The translations under genes were made by a program, and so were the position numbers. Below, piece by piece: positions 1 through 6,037 of a stretch of 11,595 nt of DNA. The notes under the pieces are model-generated. The model saw nothing but the letters and a program-made list of their open reading frames with translations, did not search any database and was not told where the DNA came from. Each line of letters opens with the position of its first letter. The first letter of the stretch is position 1. Source of the DNA: Merdicola sp048393175 (GTDB taxonomy: Bacteria > Bacillota > Clostridia > TANB77 > CAG-508); the NCBI GenBank assembly GCA_048393175.1, contig DBFJJM010000021.1, positions 1-11,595 of the forward strand, in the 5' to 3' direction.

Positions 1-44
1 ATATTTTCTTTCCATATTATCACCAAAAACATTATACCATAAGA

Positions 45-74
45 AAAACAGATAGAAAATATTCTACCTGTTTT
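45..74. terminator. Hairpin, possible bidirectional terminator
   Basis: AAAACAG (45-51) pairs with CTGTTTT (68-74). After one mismatch, TAGAA (53-57) pairs with TTCTA (62-66) around a 4-base loop. The A-run on the left and T-run on the right would let it act as an intrinsic terminator in both directions. The T-tracts are short, and no adjacent gene is visible inside the window to confirm its role. Confidence 0.45.
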
Positions 75-162
75 CATAAGTCCTCTTTTTACTAACTCCA
101 CTAATTGGGGTATAGTTCACATTTGGGTACCTTTATATTAATAATCCTCAAATCGTTTACTA

Positions 163-198
163 GCTAAAGAAGTATATTTATTATTGTATTTCTTTAGC
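163..198. repeat. 14-bp inverted repeat (hairpin) of unknown role
   Basis: GCTAAAGAA (163-171) is exactly complementary to TTCTTTAGC (190-198). The pairing extends inward by five further pairs (172-176 with 185-189), two of them G-U, leaving an 8-base loop. No T-tract follows on either strand, so this is not a standard terminator. It could be an RNA stem, an old element end, or a protein binding site. Confidence 0.5.
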
Positions 199-386
199 AT
201 AAGGTACTTTTTAATTAGTTATAATAAGTAGCAAGAGTGCTTAAATCGTTGCAAGTTTTTCCTTTTTATATACCCTATTACAATATTAAGGATAATGCAA
301 AGAGTCTAGAATAAAGTAATTGTGACAATATTGAATATTGTTTTGTTCTTTTTTCCAAGAAAGTTTAGAAAGAAGGTATTAGTAAA

Positions 387-1148
387 ATGGGGTTTAGCAA
401 AAATATAAAAGATAAAGTATTAGTAGCAAGTGGAAGATGTTGTGCAATTTGTCACAAATTCTGTGGACAAAAAATAGAATTACATCATATTATTCATGAA
501 TCAGATGGTGGAAAAAATACCTTTGATAATTGTATTCCCTTATGTTTTAATTGCCATAGCGATATGGGGAAAATTGATAAAAAACATCCAAGAGGAACAC
601 AATATACTCCTCGAGAGTTATGTATGCATAGAGATAATTGGTATGAACAAGTAGCTAATGGAAATAACGTTTATAATGAAATTGATAAAAATATTTTTCT
701 AGAGGATAAAAAGTTATTTGAAAGAATAAATAATGCATTCACACAAAATGTGAAACGTTTTTTATGCAAAGAAGATTTAAGTTCAAAATTTGAGATTAAT
801 ACATTTGATTCTATTTTTCAACTAATAGATTATTCTTATGACCCTAATAATGAATTTTTAAATACATTGCTAGAAACGCAAAGAAGCAAATTATTTGATG
901 ATATTTCTAATTTTAAAGAATATATAGGTTTAAATACATTTCCTGAATATATGTTAGGTACAGAATATTCTGTGACACAGAAATGGATAATAATACATAA
1001 AGATGAAAAAGTAAGAGTAAATCGTGATTGGGATAGTATAGCTGAACAAATAAATGAATTAGCAAATAAAACTTGGAAATCCTATATTGAATTTATTAGA
1101 ATTGGAAGAGTTTTATTTTCTAATATTGAGACTCCTGTTACAACCTAG
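387..1148 (+). CDS. HNH endonuclease-fold protein with unknown C-terminal domain
   Basis: A 253-residue protein. The N-terminal 90 residues form a zinc-type HNH nuclease module. CxxC at C19-C22 and CxxC at C53-C56 form the likely zinc knuckle, LHH at 32-34 gives the catalytic histidine, and N48 and H57 complete the HNH signature. HNH proteins cut DNA using a beta-beta-alpha metal site and occur in restriction systems, homing endonucleases, phage packaging and many stand-alone defence genes. Residues about 95-253 (rich in Asn, Asp, Phe and Trp) match no family I recognise; I see no membrane segment. The ATG at 387 is preceded by AGAAGG at 371-376. The gene stands alone, with no methylase or packaging genes next to it, and the flanking DNA is decayed, which suggests an accessory locus. 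The nuclease fold is well supported; the biological role is unknown. Confidence 0.85.
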   Translation: MGFSKNIKDKVLVASGRCCAICHKFCGQKIELHHIIHESDGGKNTFDNCIPLCFNCHSDMGKIDKKHPRGTQYTPRELCMHRDNWYEQVANGNNVYNEIDKNIFLEDKKLFERINNAFTQNVKRFLCKEDLSSKFEINTFDSIFQLIDYSYDPNNEFLNTLLETQRSKLFDDISNFKEYIGLNTFPEYMLGTEYSVTQKWIIIHKDEKVRVNRDWDSIAEQINELANKTWKSYIEFIRIGRVLFSNIETPVTT

Positions 1149-1213
1149 TAGTATGACAATAAATAATCTAATAAAGAAACGAATAAACAGAGTATAAACA
1201 ACAGTATTTCATA

Positions 1214-1327
1214 TTAATGACTATATTCTTTGTATGTTTCAATTACATTGTATATTTCTATAGCTCCAACGGTTCGAAATTTATCGCGATGATTGCAGAT
1301 AAAGTATACCTTAAAAGTTAGCCTATA
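1214..1327 (-). pseudogene. Possible C-terminal fragment of an unidentified minus-strand gene
   Basis: The minus strand has an open stretch of 37 codons ending in TAA (1214-1216), bounded upstream by a stop at 1328-1330 and lacking a start codon. It contains the protein-like segments KVYFICNHRDKFRTVGAIE and IYNVIETYKEYSH. The composition (many charged and aromatic residues) looks more protein-like than the surrounding AT-rich noise, but I cannot name the family and the length is short enough to be chance. It lies downstream of the toxin remnant on the same strand, so both may belong to one decayed block. Confidence 0.25.
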
Positions 1328-1398
1328 TTAGAGTAATAGAGATTACATAATTTTAGACTAATATCAATATACCGAATAAATGCTTTTTTAAATTAGTA

Positions 1399-1449
1399 AA
1401 CATCTTTTATGTATTGACTAATAATTTCAATACATATAGATGTTTTTTT
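1399..1449 (+). terminator. Strong intrinsic terminator hairpin
   Basis: AACATCT (1399-1405) pairs with AGATGTT (1438-1444). Beyond a short internal mismatch, TGTATTGA (1410-1417) pairs with TCAATACA (1426-1433), leaving a small AT-rich loop. A run of T follows at 1443-1449, which makes this a + strand terminator. It sits 250 bases beyond the HNH stop codon, with no gene visible between, so it either ends the HNH transcript or is left over from a lost gene. Confidence 0.7.
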
Positions 1450-1574
1450 GCATGAACAAAGTAAAGATAAGGCAATAAAATTGATAAATATTGATTTCTA
1501 AATAGAGACATTAAATTTAAAAGGGAAGATAGAAAGAGAAATGAAGATTAATATTTCTATTTCCATGCTTTTTA

Positions 1575-1799
1575 TTAGAATAAATCTGAATGAGAACCAG
1601 TTCTTGAAACTGTTAAAGTTATTTGGTCACTTTCAATCCTATAAATCAAAAGCCAATCGAGTTGAATATGACATTGCTTAAATCCGTTTATAATTGCTAG
1701 TAAGATAACCTTCTTTATACTTTTCTGGTAGTGGCTTTTCTTCTACAAGTAACTGAACTACCTGTTTTTTATAGATTAATGAAATCTTAATAAACTTTA
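1575..1799 (-). pseudogene. Broken RelE/YafQ-family toxin (mRNA interferase) remnant
   Basis: Read on the minus strand, 1687 up to about 1797 encodes a segment that includes VVQLLVEEKPLP and EKYKEGYLTSNYK. After one extra base (G1686 on the + strand), the next frame continues GFKQCHIQLDWLLIYRI and ends RTGSHSDLF followed by TAA at 1575-1577. This is the YafQ layout: the LP.KY region, then the CHI-x-x-DW-LLIY core, then the RTGSHSDLF end. These toxins cleave ribosome-bound mRNA and are paired with a DinJ/RelB antitoxin. Here the usual first catalytic His (in the DH.L motif) is replaced by EGY, the N-terminal third is unrecognisable, the frame is broken, and no antitoxin lies upstream, where the ABC operon now begins. 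The family call is firm for the C-terminal half; inactivity is inferred from the frameshift and missing start. Confidence 0.75.
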
Positions 1800-1824
1800 T
1801 ACTTTTTTCTTAATATTTACCAGG

Positions 1825-1847
1825 TATAATAAACCAAGAAAGGAGAG
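1825..1847 (+). promoter_or_regulatory. Likely -10 box and ribosome binding site of the ABC operon
   Basis: TATAAT at 1825-1830 lies just upstream of AGGAGAG at 1841-1847 and the ATG at 1853. No good -35 hexamer is present at 16-18 bases, and the implied 5' leader is very short, so the promoter may need an activator or the true start may lie further upstream. The ribosome binding site supports the ATG at 1853. Confidence 0.45.
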
Positions 1848-1852
1848 AAAAA

Positions 1853-2764
1853 ATGGGAAATTTAATTTTGGAGTGTGAAAATTTACACAAAAAATTTGGA
1901 AAAAAAGAAATTCTAAAAGGTGTTAGTGTAAAGGTAGAAGCAGGAGATATATTAGGGTTTATAGGACCAAACGGAGCAGGAAAAACAACAACCATTAAAT
2001 TAATTTTAGGACTTCAGAGTATTACAAGTGGAACGGTTAAGATTAATGGGTATGATATCAAAAAGGATTTTACAAAAGCAATTTCAAAAGTAGGAACGAT
2101 TGTAGAAAATCCGGATTTATACATGTATCTTTCTGGTTATGATAATTTAGCTTTAGTTACCCATCTTTATCCAGGAGTAGGAAAGAAACAAATAGAAGAA
2201 GTAGCTTCATTAGTAGGATTAGAAAATAGAATTCATGATAAAGTTTCGAAATACTCTTTAGGAATGAGGCAAAGATTAGGATTAGCACAAGCAATTTTGC
2301 ATAAACCCAATTTACTAATTTTGGATGAACCTACAAATGGACTAGACCCAGAAGGAATTAAAGAATTACGTGACTTATTAAAAAAATTAGCAAAAGAAGA
2401 AAATATGGCAATTTTTATTTCAAGTCATAATTTAGCAGAGCTAGAAAGCTTTTGTAATAAAGTATGTATCATTAAAAATGGAAAGGTAATTGAAACAAAT
2501 AGTATTGCTAAAGTAAAAAAGGCACTTACTAATAATCTTTATACAGTAGAGGTAGACCAAACCGACTTTTTGAAAAACAGTAAAAATGAGACAATTCATA
2601 TTTTAAATAAGACAAAATTTGAAATTTATTTGGAAAAAGAAAAAGTACCAGACTTTATTTCTCAATTAGTAGCAGACCAAATTAGGATTTATAGTATTTG
2701 TGAAAAAGAAATTAGTCTAGAAGAGGCTTTTTTGAAAAAGACAGGAGGGAATGTAATTGATTAG
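1853..2764 (+). CDS. ABC transporter ATP-binding protein, BcrA/LanF type
   Basis: A 303-residue ABC ATPase that energises the permease encoded next. Visible motifs are Walker A GPNGAGKTT at 38-46, an E in the Q-loop position (E85, in VENPDLY), a degenerate signature YSLGMRQRLG at 134-143, Walker B LLILDEP at 154-160 with the D-loop NGLD after it, and the H-loop H192. Glutamate replacing glutamine in the Q-loop is typical of BcrA and lantibiotic-immunity (LanF) ATPases. The C-terminal 80 residues are the usual variable tail of this group. The family exports or expels peptide antibiotics such as bacitracin and lantibiotics from the membrane, but many members have no known substrate. The frame overlaps the permease by 8 bases, implying translational coupling. 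No two-component system or lantibiotic gene is next to it, so the substrate cannot be assigned. Confidence 0.93.
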   Translation: MGNLILECENLHKKFGKKEILKGVSVKVEAGDILGFIGPNGAGKTTTIKLILGLQSITSGTVKINGYDIKKDFTKAISKVGTIVENPDLYMYLSGYDNLALVTHLYPGVGKKQIEEVASLVGLENRIHDKVSKYSLGMRQRLGLAQAILHKPNLLILDEPTNGLDPEGIKELRDLLKKLAKEENMAIFISSHNLAELESFCNKVCIIKNGKVIETNSIAKVKKALTNNLYTVEVDQTDFLKNSKNETIHILNKTKFEIYLEKEKVPDFISQLVADQIRIYSICEKEISLEEAFLKKTGGNVID

Positions 2765-4202
2765 ATTAATACAAAATGAATTGGTAAAAATTTTTAAGAA
2801 AAAAAGTTTGTATATTGCCTTTCTTTTAATTGTAATAGCAATTATCTTTACTAGTTGTATGAATCGTTTTAGTTCCCATACAAATTCTTATGGGCAGGGG
2901 TACATTTCTAATCTAGAAGAAATGTTATCTAATCTAAGTCCAGACAATCCAAGCGATACGAGTACTTATATTGAACTAAAATCAGAACTAGACCAAATGA
3001 AATTAATAGAAAAATATGGACAGGATTCTTGGCAGGCTACTATTCTTTCACAAGAAATGCGTGACCTATTAATGCAGTTAAATATGTTGCAATATGGAGC
3101 AGGAAAAGATGAAACAAAATACCAAGAAACGAAGAAGCAGTATGATGCTTTGATACAGAAATTAGAACAAGATGACTGGCACTATTTTGCAACAGAACAA
3201 AGAAAAGAAATAATTAGTCAATTAGAAGAAGTAAAAAAGCAAAAACAAGCTACTATAGATAAAGCTCAGCAAAGAGAATTAGAGGAAAAAATAGCAGGGC
3301 TAGAAGTAGAAAAACAAGTAGTAGATTGGAGATTACAAAAAAATATTAGTTATGCTAAAGGTGAATTTAATAATATGTTATTAAATTATCCAAGATACCA
3401 AGAAGATGTCAGACAATATGTAAATCAGCAAGATGACCATCAAGCAAAAGTAAACTATCAACAAAGCTTAGAGGGAGCGAAATTAATTGAATATTCGATT
3501 GAAAATGAAGTAAATGTAAGAAAAACAGATGATACAAGAGGGGTACTTTTAAACTTTATCGAACAAAATAGTATTTATATTTTAATTCTTGTTATTATGA
3601 TAGCAGGTGCTATTATCAGTGATGAATTTAACAAAGGAACAGTAAAACTTTTGTTAGTAAGACCGTATCAAAGATGGAAAATCGTACTGGCAAAATTTAC
3701 AGCTTGTTTAATTACTATGTTTATTTGCATTATTGCTCTTTTCGTTGTTCAATTTATCACTACTAGTATTCTATTTGGATTAGAAAGTCTAAAAACGCCA
3801 GCAGTAGTATATAATTTTACAACAGGAAAGATACAGACTTTGCCGATTTTGGGGTATTTAGCACTTACCTTACTTGCTAAGTTGCCAATGCTTATTTTAG
3901 TCATGTTAATTGCTTTTATGTTAGGCGGAGTATTTAACAATTCTGCTCTTGCTATTGTCATTGCCTTTTTAGGATTTATGTCATCTGATATGATTAATAT
4001 GATGGCAACAGAATATGGATTAGAATGGATGAAATTTTTTATCACTCCTAACTGGGATTTGACTAGTTATCTATTTGGGGGGATTCCGCAGTTTCCGTAT
4101 ACTTCTTTTGGTTTTTCAAATCTAATGAATTTGCTTTATTTAGTGGGAATGCTAGGGTTTACGATATATATTTTTCAAAAAAGAAATATCAAAAATATAT
4201 AA
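2757..4202 (+). CDS. ABC-2 type permease with large coiled-coil extracytoplasmic domain
   Basis: A 481-residue membrane partner of the preceding ATPase. The start is TTG at 2757, with AGGAGGG at 2743-2749 giving good spacing; no usable ATG is nearby. After a basic cytoplasmic end (KIFKKKS), TM1 lies at about 17-34. Residues about 35-268 form a long hydrophilic region rich in Gln, Glu and Lys with heptad-like stretches (about 90-180), predicted to be an extracytoplasmic coiled coil. Five more membrane segments follow from about 272 to the end. The DEFNKGTVKLLL segment after TM2 is the conserved cytoplasmic coupling region of ABC-2 permeases (DE-x-x-x-GT-x-x-L-L). The layout of one helix, a large outside domain and five helices is known in Firmicute ABC-2 exporters. 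The substrate is unknown; a role in peptide-antibiotic resistance is inferred only from the ATPase type. Confidence 0.9.
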   Translation: MIRLIQNELVKIFKKKSLYIAFLLIVIAIIFTSCMNRFSSHTNSYGQGYISNLEEMLSNLSPDNPSDTSTYIELKSELDQMKLIEKYGQDSWQATILSQEMRDLLMQLNMLQYGAGKDETKYQETKKQYDALIQKLEQDDWHYFATEQRKEIISQLEEVKKQKQATIDKAQQRELEEKIAGLEVEKQVVDWRLQKNISYAKGEFNNMLLNYPRYQEDVRQYVNQQDDHQAKVNYQQSLEGAKLIEYSIENEVNVRKTDDTRGVLLNFIEQNSIYILILVIMIAGAIISDEFNKGTVKLLLVRPYQRWKIVLAKFTACLITMFICIIALFVVQFITTSILFGLESLKTPAVVYNFTTGKIQTLPILGYLALTLLAKLPMLILVMLIAFMLGGVFNNSALAIVIAFLGFMSSDMINMMATEYGLEWMKFFITPNWDLTSYLFGGIPQFPYTSFGFSNLMNLLYLVGMLGFTIYIFQKRNIKNI

Positions 4203-4206
4203 AGAG

Positions 4207-4244
4207 AAAAGAATCGATAGTCTAAAAAAGCTATCGATTCTTTT
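4207..4244. terminator. Intrinsic terminator after the ABC operon
   Basis: AAAAGAATCGATAG (4207-4220) is perfectly complementary to CTATCGATTCTTTT (4231-4244), a 14-bp stem with a 10-base loop. The stem ends in four T residues on the + strand and, by symmetry, four on the minus strand. It begins 4 bases after the permease stop codon and separates the ABC operon from the MFS gene. Confidence 0.85.
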
Positions 4245-4313
4245 AGAAAAATCTTCTAGACAAAAACAAACAAGTATGATACCATCATTTTAACAAAATA
4301 CAGGAGAGAAAAA

Positions 4314-5606
4314 GTGGAAGAAAAAAAGATAGCTAAAATAAAGAAGAATAACATGAAGTTATATCCTATTTATAAAATGATAGGGTTAGACTTCATTTTT
4401 TATTATGGAATAGAAGTTTTATTCTTAACACAAGTAAAACAAATTGCTCCATCTGATATTGTTTTAGCGAGTTCCATTTTTGCCTTTTTTTGTATTGCAA
4501 TACAAGTTCCTTTAACAGCAGTGATTACTAAAATAGGAAAAAGAAATAGTTTAGTATTAGGAAATAGTCTTAATTTTATTTCTGTTTTATGTATTATGTT
4601 AGCACAAAATTTTGGCTATATCATTATTGCTCAATTTATTTCTGCTATTGGATTTGGTTTAAAAGGAGTAGCAGAATCAAATTTACTAAATTATTCTATG
4701 CCAGAGGCAAAAAACAAAGAAGATATTTTTTCTTCTATCGATGGAAAAGGATATGCTAGGTATTGTTTTATAGCAGCAACCTCTACTTTAGTTTCAGGAT
4801 TTTTATATGACATTAATCCTTATATTCCTATTTGCCTTACTCTTTTTTGTATTCTATTTGCTACCATTCTTTCTGCTAATTTTATCGATTTAGAAAAAAT
4901 AGATAAAAATACCAAGAAAACAAAACAAGTTACTATGAAACAAACAGTTCATGAACTTAAAATCGGTTTTAAATTTATTTTTCAGTCAAGCAGACTAAAA
5001 GGATTATTATTAATGTTAGGAATGATATGGGGGCTTTTATGTTTGTTTTCTACCTATCAAACTACTTTATTAAAAGAGTTGCAAATAAGTGCTAGTGTAA
5101 TTGGTATCCTATTAGCAGGTCTTCAGATTCTAACAGGAATCACTTCTAAAAAAGCAACTGCTTTTCATAATCGTTTTCGCAATAAAACGTTAAGTATTCT
5201 TGCTTTTTGTTGTACAATTGGGGTATTTTTTGCAGGAATAGTGGTAATTTTCAAAATACCTTTTATCTTGCAAATTGTAATTATTTTAATGACTTACAGT
5301 ATGAGAGCTTCTGCTAAAGGGGTTTTCCAAATTATTAAAAAACGATATATGGCAAACTTTGCAGATAGTACCATATTACCAAGTATTTATGCAAGTAATA
5401 TTGTCATTAATAATGTAGCAAGAATGATGATTGCTCTTATTGGTTCTACTATTTTAAAGTATTGTAGTATTCAGGTAAGTATGGTTGTAGCGGGAATTTT
5501 CTTTACGATAATTGTTAGTATTGTTTCACAATATATAAAAACAAGAGTGGGATTAAAACCAGAACAATACCGAAAAGAAGATATACAGTATCGAATGATT
5601 AGCTAA
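4314..5606 (+). CDS. Major facilitator superfamily (MFS) transporter
   Basis: A 430-residue integral membrane protein with about 12 hydrophobic segments in two halves, separated by a basic cytoplasmic loop at about 197-222 (LEKIDKNTKKTKQ and following). The loop between helices 2 and 3 has a motif-A-like stretch (TKIGKRNSLVLG, about 72-83), characteristic of the MFS. Members move small molecules by proton- or ion-coupled transport; nothing here points to a particular substrate. The start is GTG at 4314, with AGGAGAG at 4302-4308 at good spacing; the first internal ATG (about 4353) lacks such a site. The gene lies alone between the ABC terminator and the promoter of the small gene downstream. 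A TATGAT at 4275-4280 may be its -10 box, but the -35 is poor. No terminator is visible after it. Confidence 0.88.
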   Translation: MEEKKIAKIKKNNMKLYPIYKMIGLDFIFYYGIEVLFLTQVKQIAPSDIVLASSIFAFFCIAIQVPLTAVITKIGKRNSLVLGNSLNFISVLCIMLAQNFGYIIIAQFISAIGFGLKGVAESNLLNYSMPEAKNKEDIFSSIDGKGYARYCFIAATSTLVSGFLYDINPYIPICLTLFCILFATILSANFIDLEKIDKNTKKTKQVTMKQTVHELKIGFKFIFQSSRLKGLLLMLGMIWGLLCLFSTYQTTLLKELQISASVIGILLAGLQILTGITSKKATAFHNRFRNKTLSILAFCCTIGVFFAGIVVIFKIPFILQIVIILMTYSMRASAKGVFQIIKKRYMANFADSTILPSIYASNIVINNVARMMIALIGSTILKYCSIQVSMVVAGIFFTIIVSIVSQYIKTRVGLKPEQYRKEDIQYRMIS

Positions 5607-5623
5607 AAAGATAGTTTAAAAAT

Positions 5624-5652
5624 TTGAGAAAATTATGTAAATATGATATAAT
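5624..5652 (+). promoter_or_regulatory. Strong sigma-A-type promoter for the small HTH gene
   Basis: TTGAGA (5624-5629), a 17-base spacer, and TATAAT (5647-5652) preceded by TG one base upstream (extended -10) match the housekeeping consensus closely. The predicted transcript starts about 30 bases before the ribosome binding site AGGAGG (5678-5683). Confidence 0.8.
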
Positions 5653-5691
5653 AAAACAGATAACCCAGTTGGGAAACAGGAGGAAACATTG

Positions 5692-5895
5692 ATGAACCAA
5701 GTAGAACAGACATTAAGATGGCTAATTGAGACAGAAGAAACCTACCAAGCGGCTGGAAAACGGTTTGGCGTAACAGAAATGGCTATTTCGACAAGAGTTA
5801 ACCAAAGTGGAAAGAAATGGTTTCCAGTGCTATACCGGGAGGTAAAAGAGCTTCCGCGACCAGAAGGAAGGCGGGGGCGTAACAGAAGGGTGTAA
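5692..5895 (+). CDS. Small helix-turn-helix-like protein, unknown function
   Basis: A 67-residue protein starting MNQVEQTLRWLIETEE. ATG at 5692 is preferred over the in-frame TTG at 5689 because AGGAGG (5678-5683) then sits 8 bases away. Residues about 18-40 (TYQAAGKRFGVTEMAISTRV) read like a helix-turn-helix: an Ala-Ala-rich first helix, the GV-T turn, then a recognition helix. The tail is strongly basic (RPEGRRGRNRRV), which fits nucleic-acid binding. I do not recognise the family. The gene is about 46% GC by my count against roughly 30% around it, and uses codons rare in its neighbours (CGG, GCG, CCG). It has its own consensus promoter and terminator, so it is an autonomous unit. It may be a transferred small regulator, a recruited transposase HTH, or a lineage-specific gene with constrained composition. 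Confidence 0.65.
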   Translation: MNQVEQTLRWLIETEETYQAAGKRFGVTEMAISTRVNQSGKKWFPVLYREVKELPRPEGRRGRNRRV

Positions 5896-5903
5896 TGTTT
5901 CTA

Positions 5904-5950
5904 AAAGTCGGGCAATGGCAGAAATGCCGTTTGCCCGACTTTAATTGTTT
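5904..5950 (+). terminator. Strong terminator after the small HTH gene
   Basis: AAAGTCGGGCAA (5904-5915) pairs with TTGCCCGACTTT (5931-5942). Inside, GGCA (5917-5920) pairs with TGCC (5925-5928) capped by a GAAA tetraloop (5921-5924). The T-rich tail TTAATTGTTTTTT follows. It is one of the two most GC-rich hairpins of the window and matches the GC-rich nature of the gene before it. Confidence 0.9.
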
Positions 5951-5977
5951 TTTAATATATTTTTCATAAAATCTTAA

Positions 5978-6006
5978 TTGTTTGTCTTCTTGTATCATGA
6001 TATACT
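5978..6006 (+). promoter_or_regulatory. Promoter of the CtpE-like ATPase gene
   Basis: TTGTTT (5978-5983), a 17-base spacer and TATACT (6001-6006) with TGA directly upstream (extended -10). It lies 32 bases before the ATG at 6038, whose ribosome binding site is GAGGGG at 6027-6032. Confidence 0.65.
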
Positions 6007-6037
6007 TAAATCATAAAAAGAAAAATGAGGGGAACAA

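Larger units (their letters stand above)
1..386. other. Non-coding AT-rich stretch upstream of the HNH gene
   Basis: I find no convincing gene in this stretch on either strand. It holds two hairpins, listed separately (45-74 and 163-198), and overlapping small palindromes just before the HNH gene (TTGTgACAA at 320-328 and CAATATTgAATATTG at 326-340). A TATAAT lies at 220-225, but I see no -35 box at a proper distance from it. Any gene left of the window on either strand could end near the first hairpin. Confidence 0.6.
1149..1852. other. Decayed intergenic region with remnants
   Basis: No intact gene is seen in these 700 bases. The stretch contains a terminator hairpin (1399-1449), a minus-strand open fragment (1214-1327), and a broken YafQ/RelE-type toxin on the minus strand (about 1575-1799), all listed separately. 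The last 50 bases hold the likely -10 box (TATAAT, 1825-1830) and the ribosome binding site (AGGAGAG, 1841-1847) of the ABC operon. Confidence 0.6.

Noticed and set aside
1541..1681. 46-codon + strand reading frame beginning MKINISISML
   Set aside because: It lies antisense to the conserved C-terminal half of the YafQ remnant, has only a weak ribosome binding site, and shows no recognisable protein features.
1810..1995. Minus-strand reading frame opposite the start of the ABC ATPase
   Set aside because: It is the mirror of the Walker A region of a certain gene and has no start signal of its own.
3749..4045. 98-codon minus-strand frame inside the permease gene
   Set aside because: It is opposite a clear membrane protein; the hydrophobic look comes from antisense of Ile/Leu codons.
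5798..5998. Minus-strand frame over the small HTH gene and its terminator
   Set aside because: It reads through a strong terminator hairpin and the ATPase promoter; the + strand gene has promoter, ribosome binding site and terminator.
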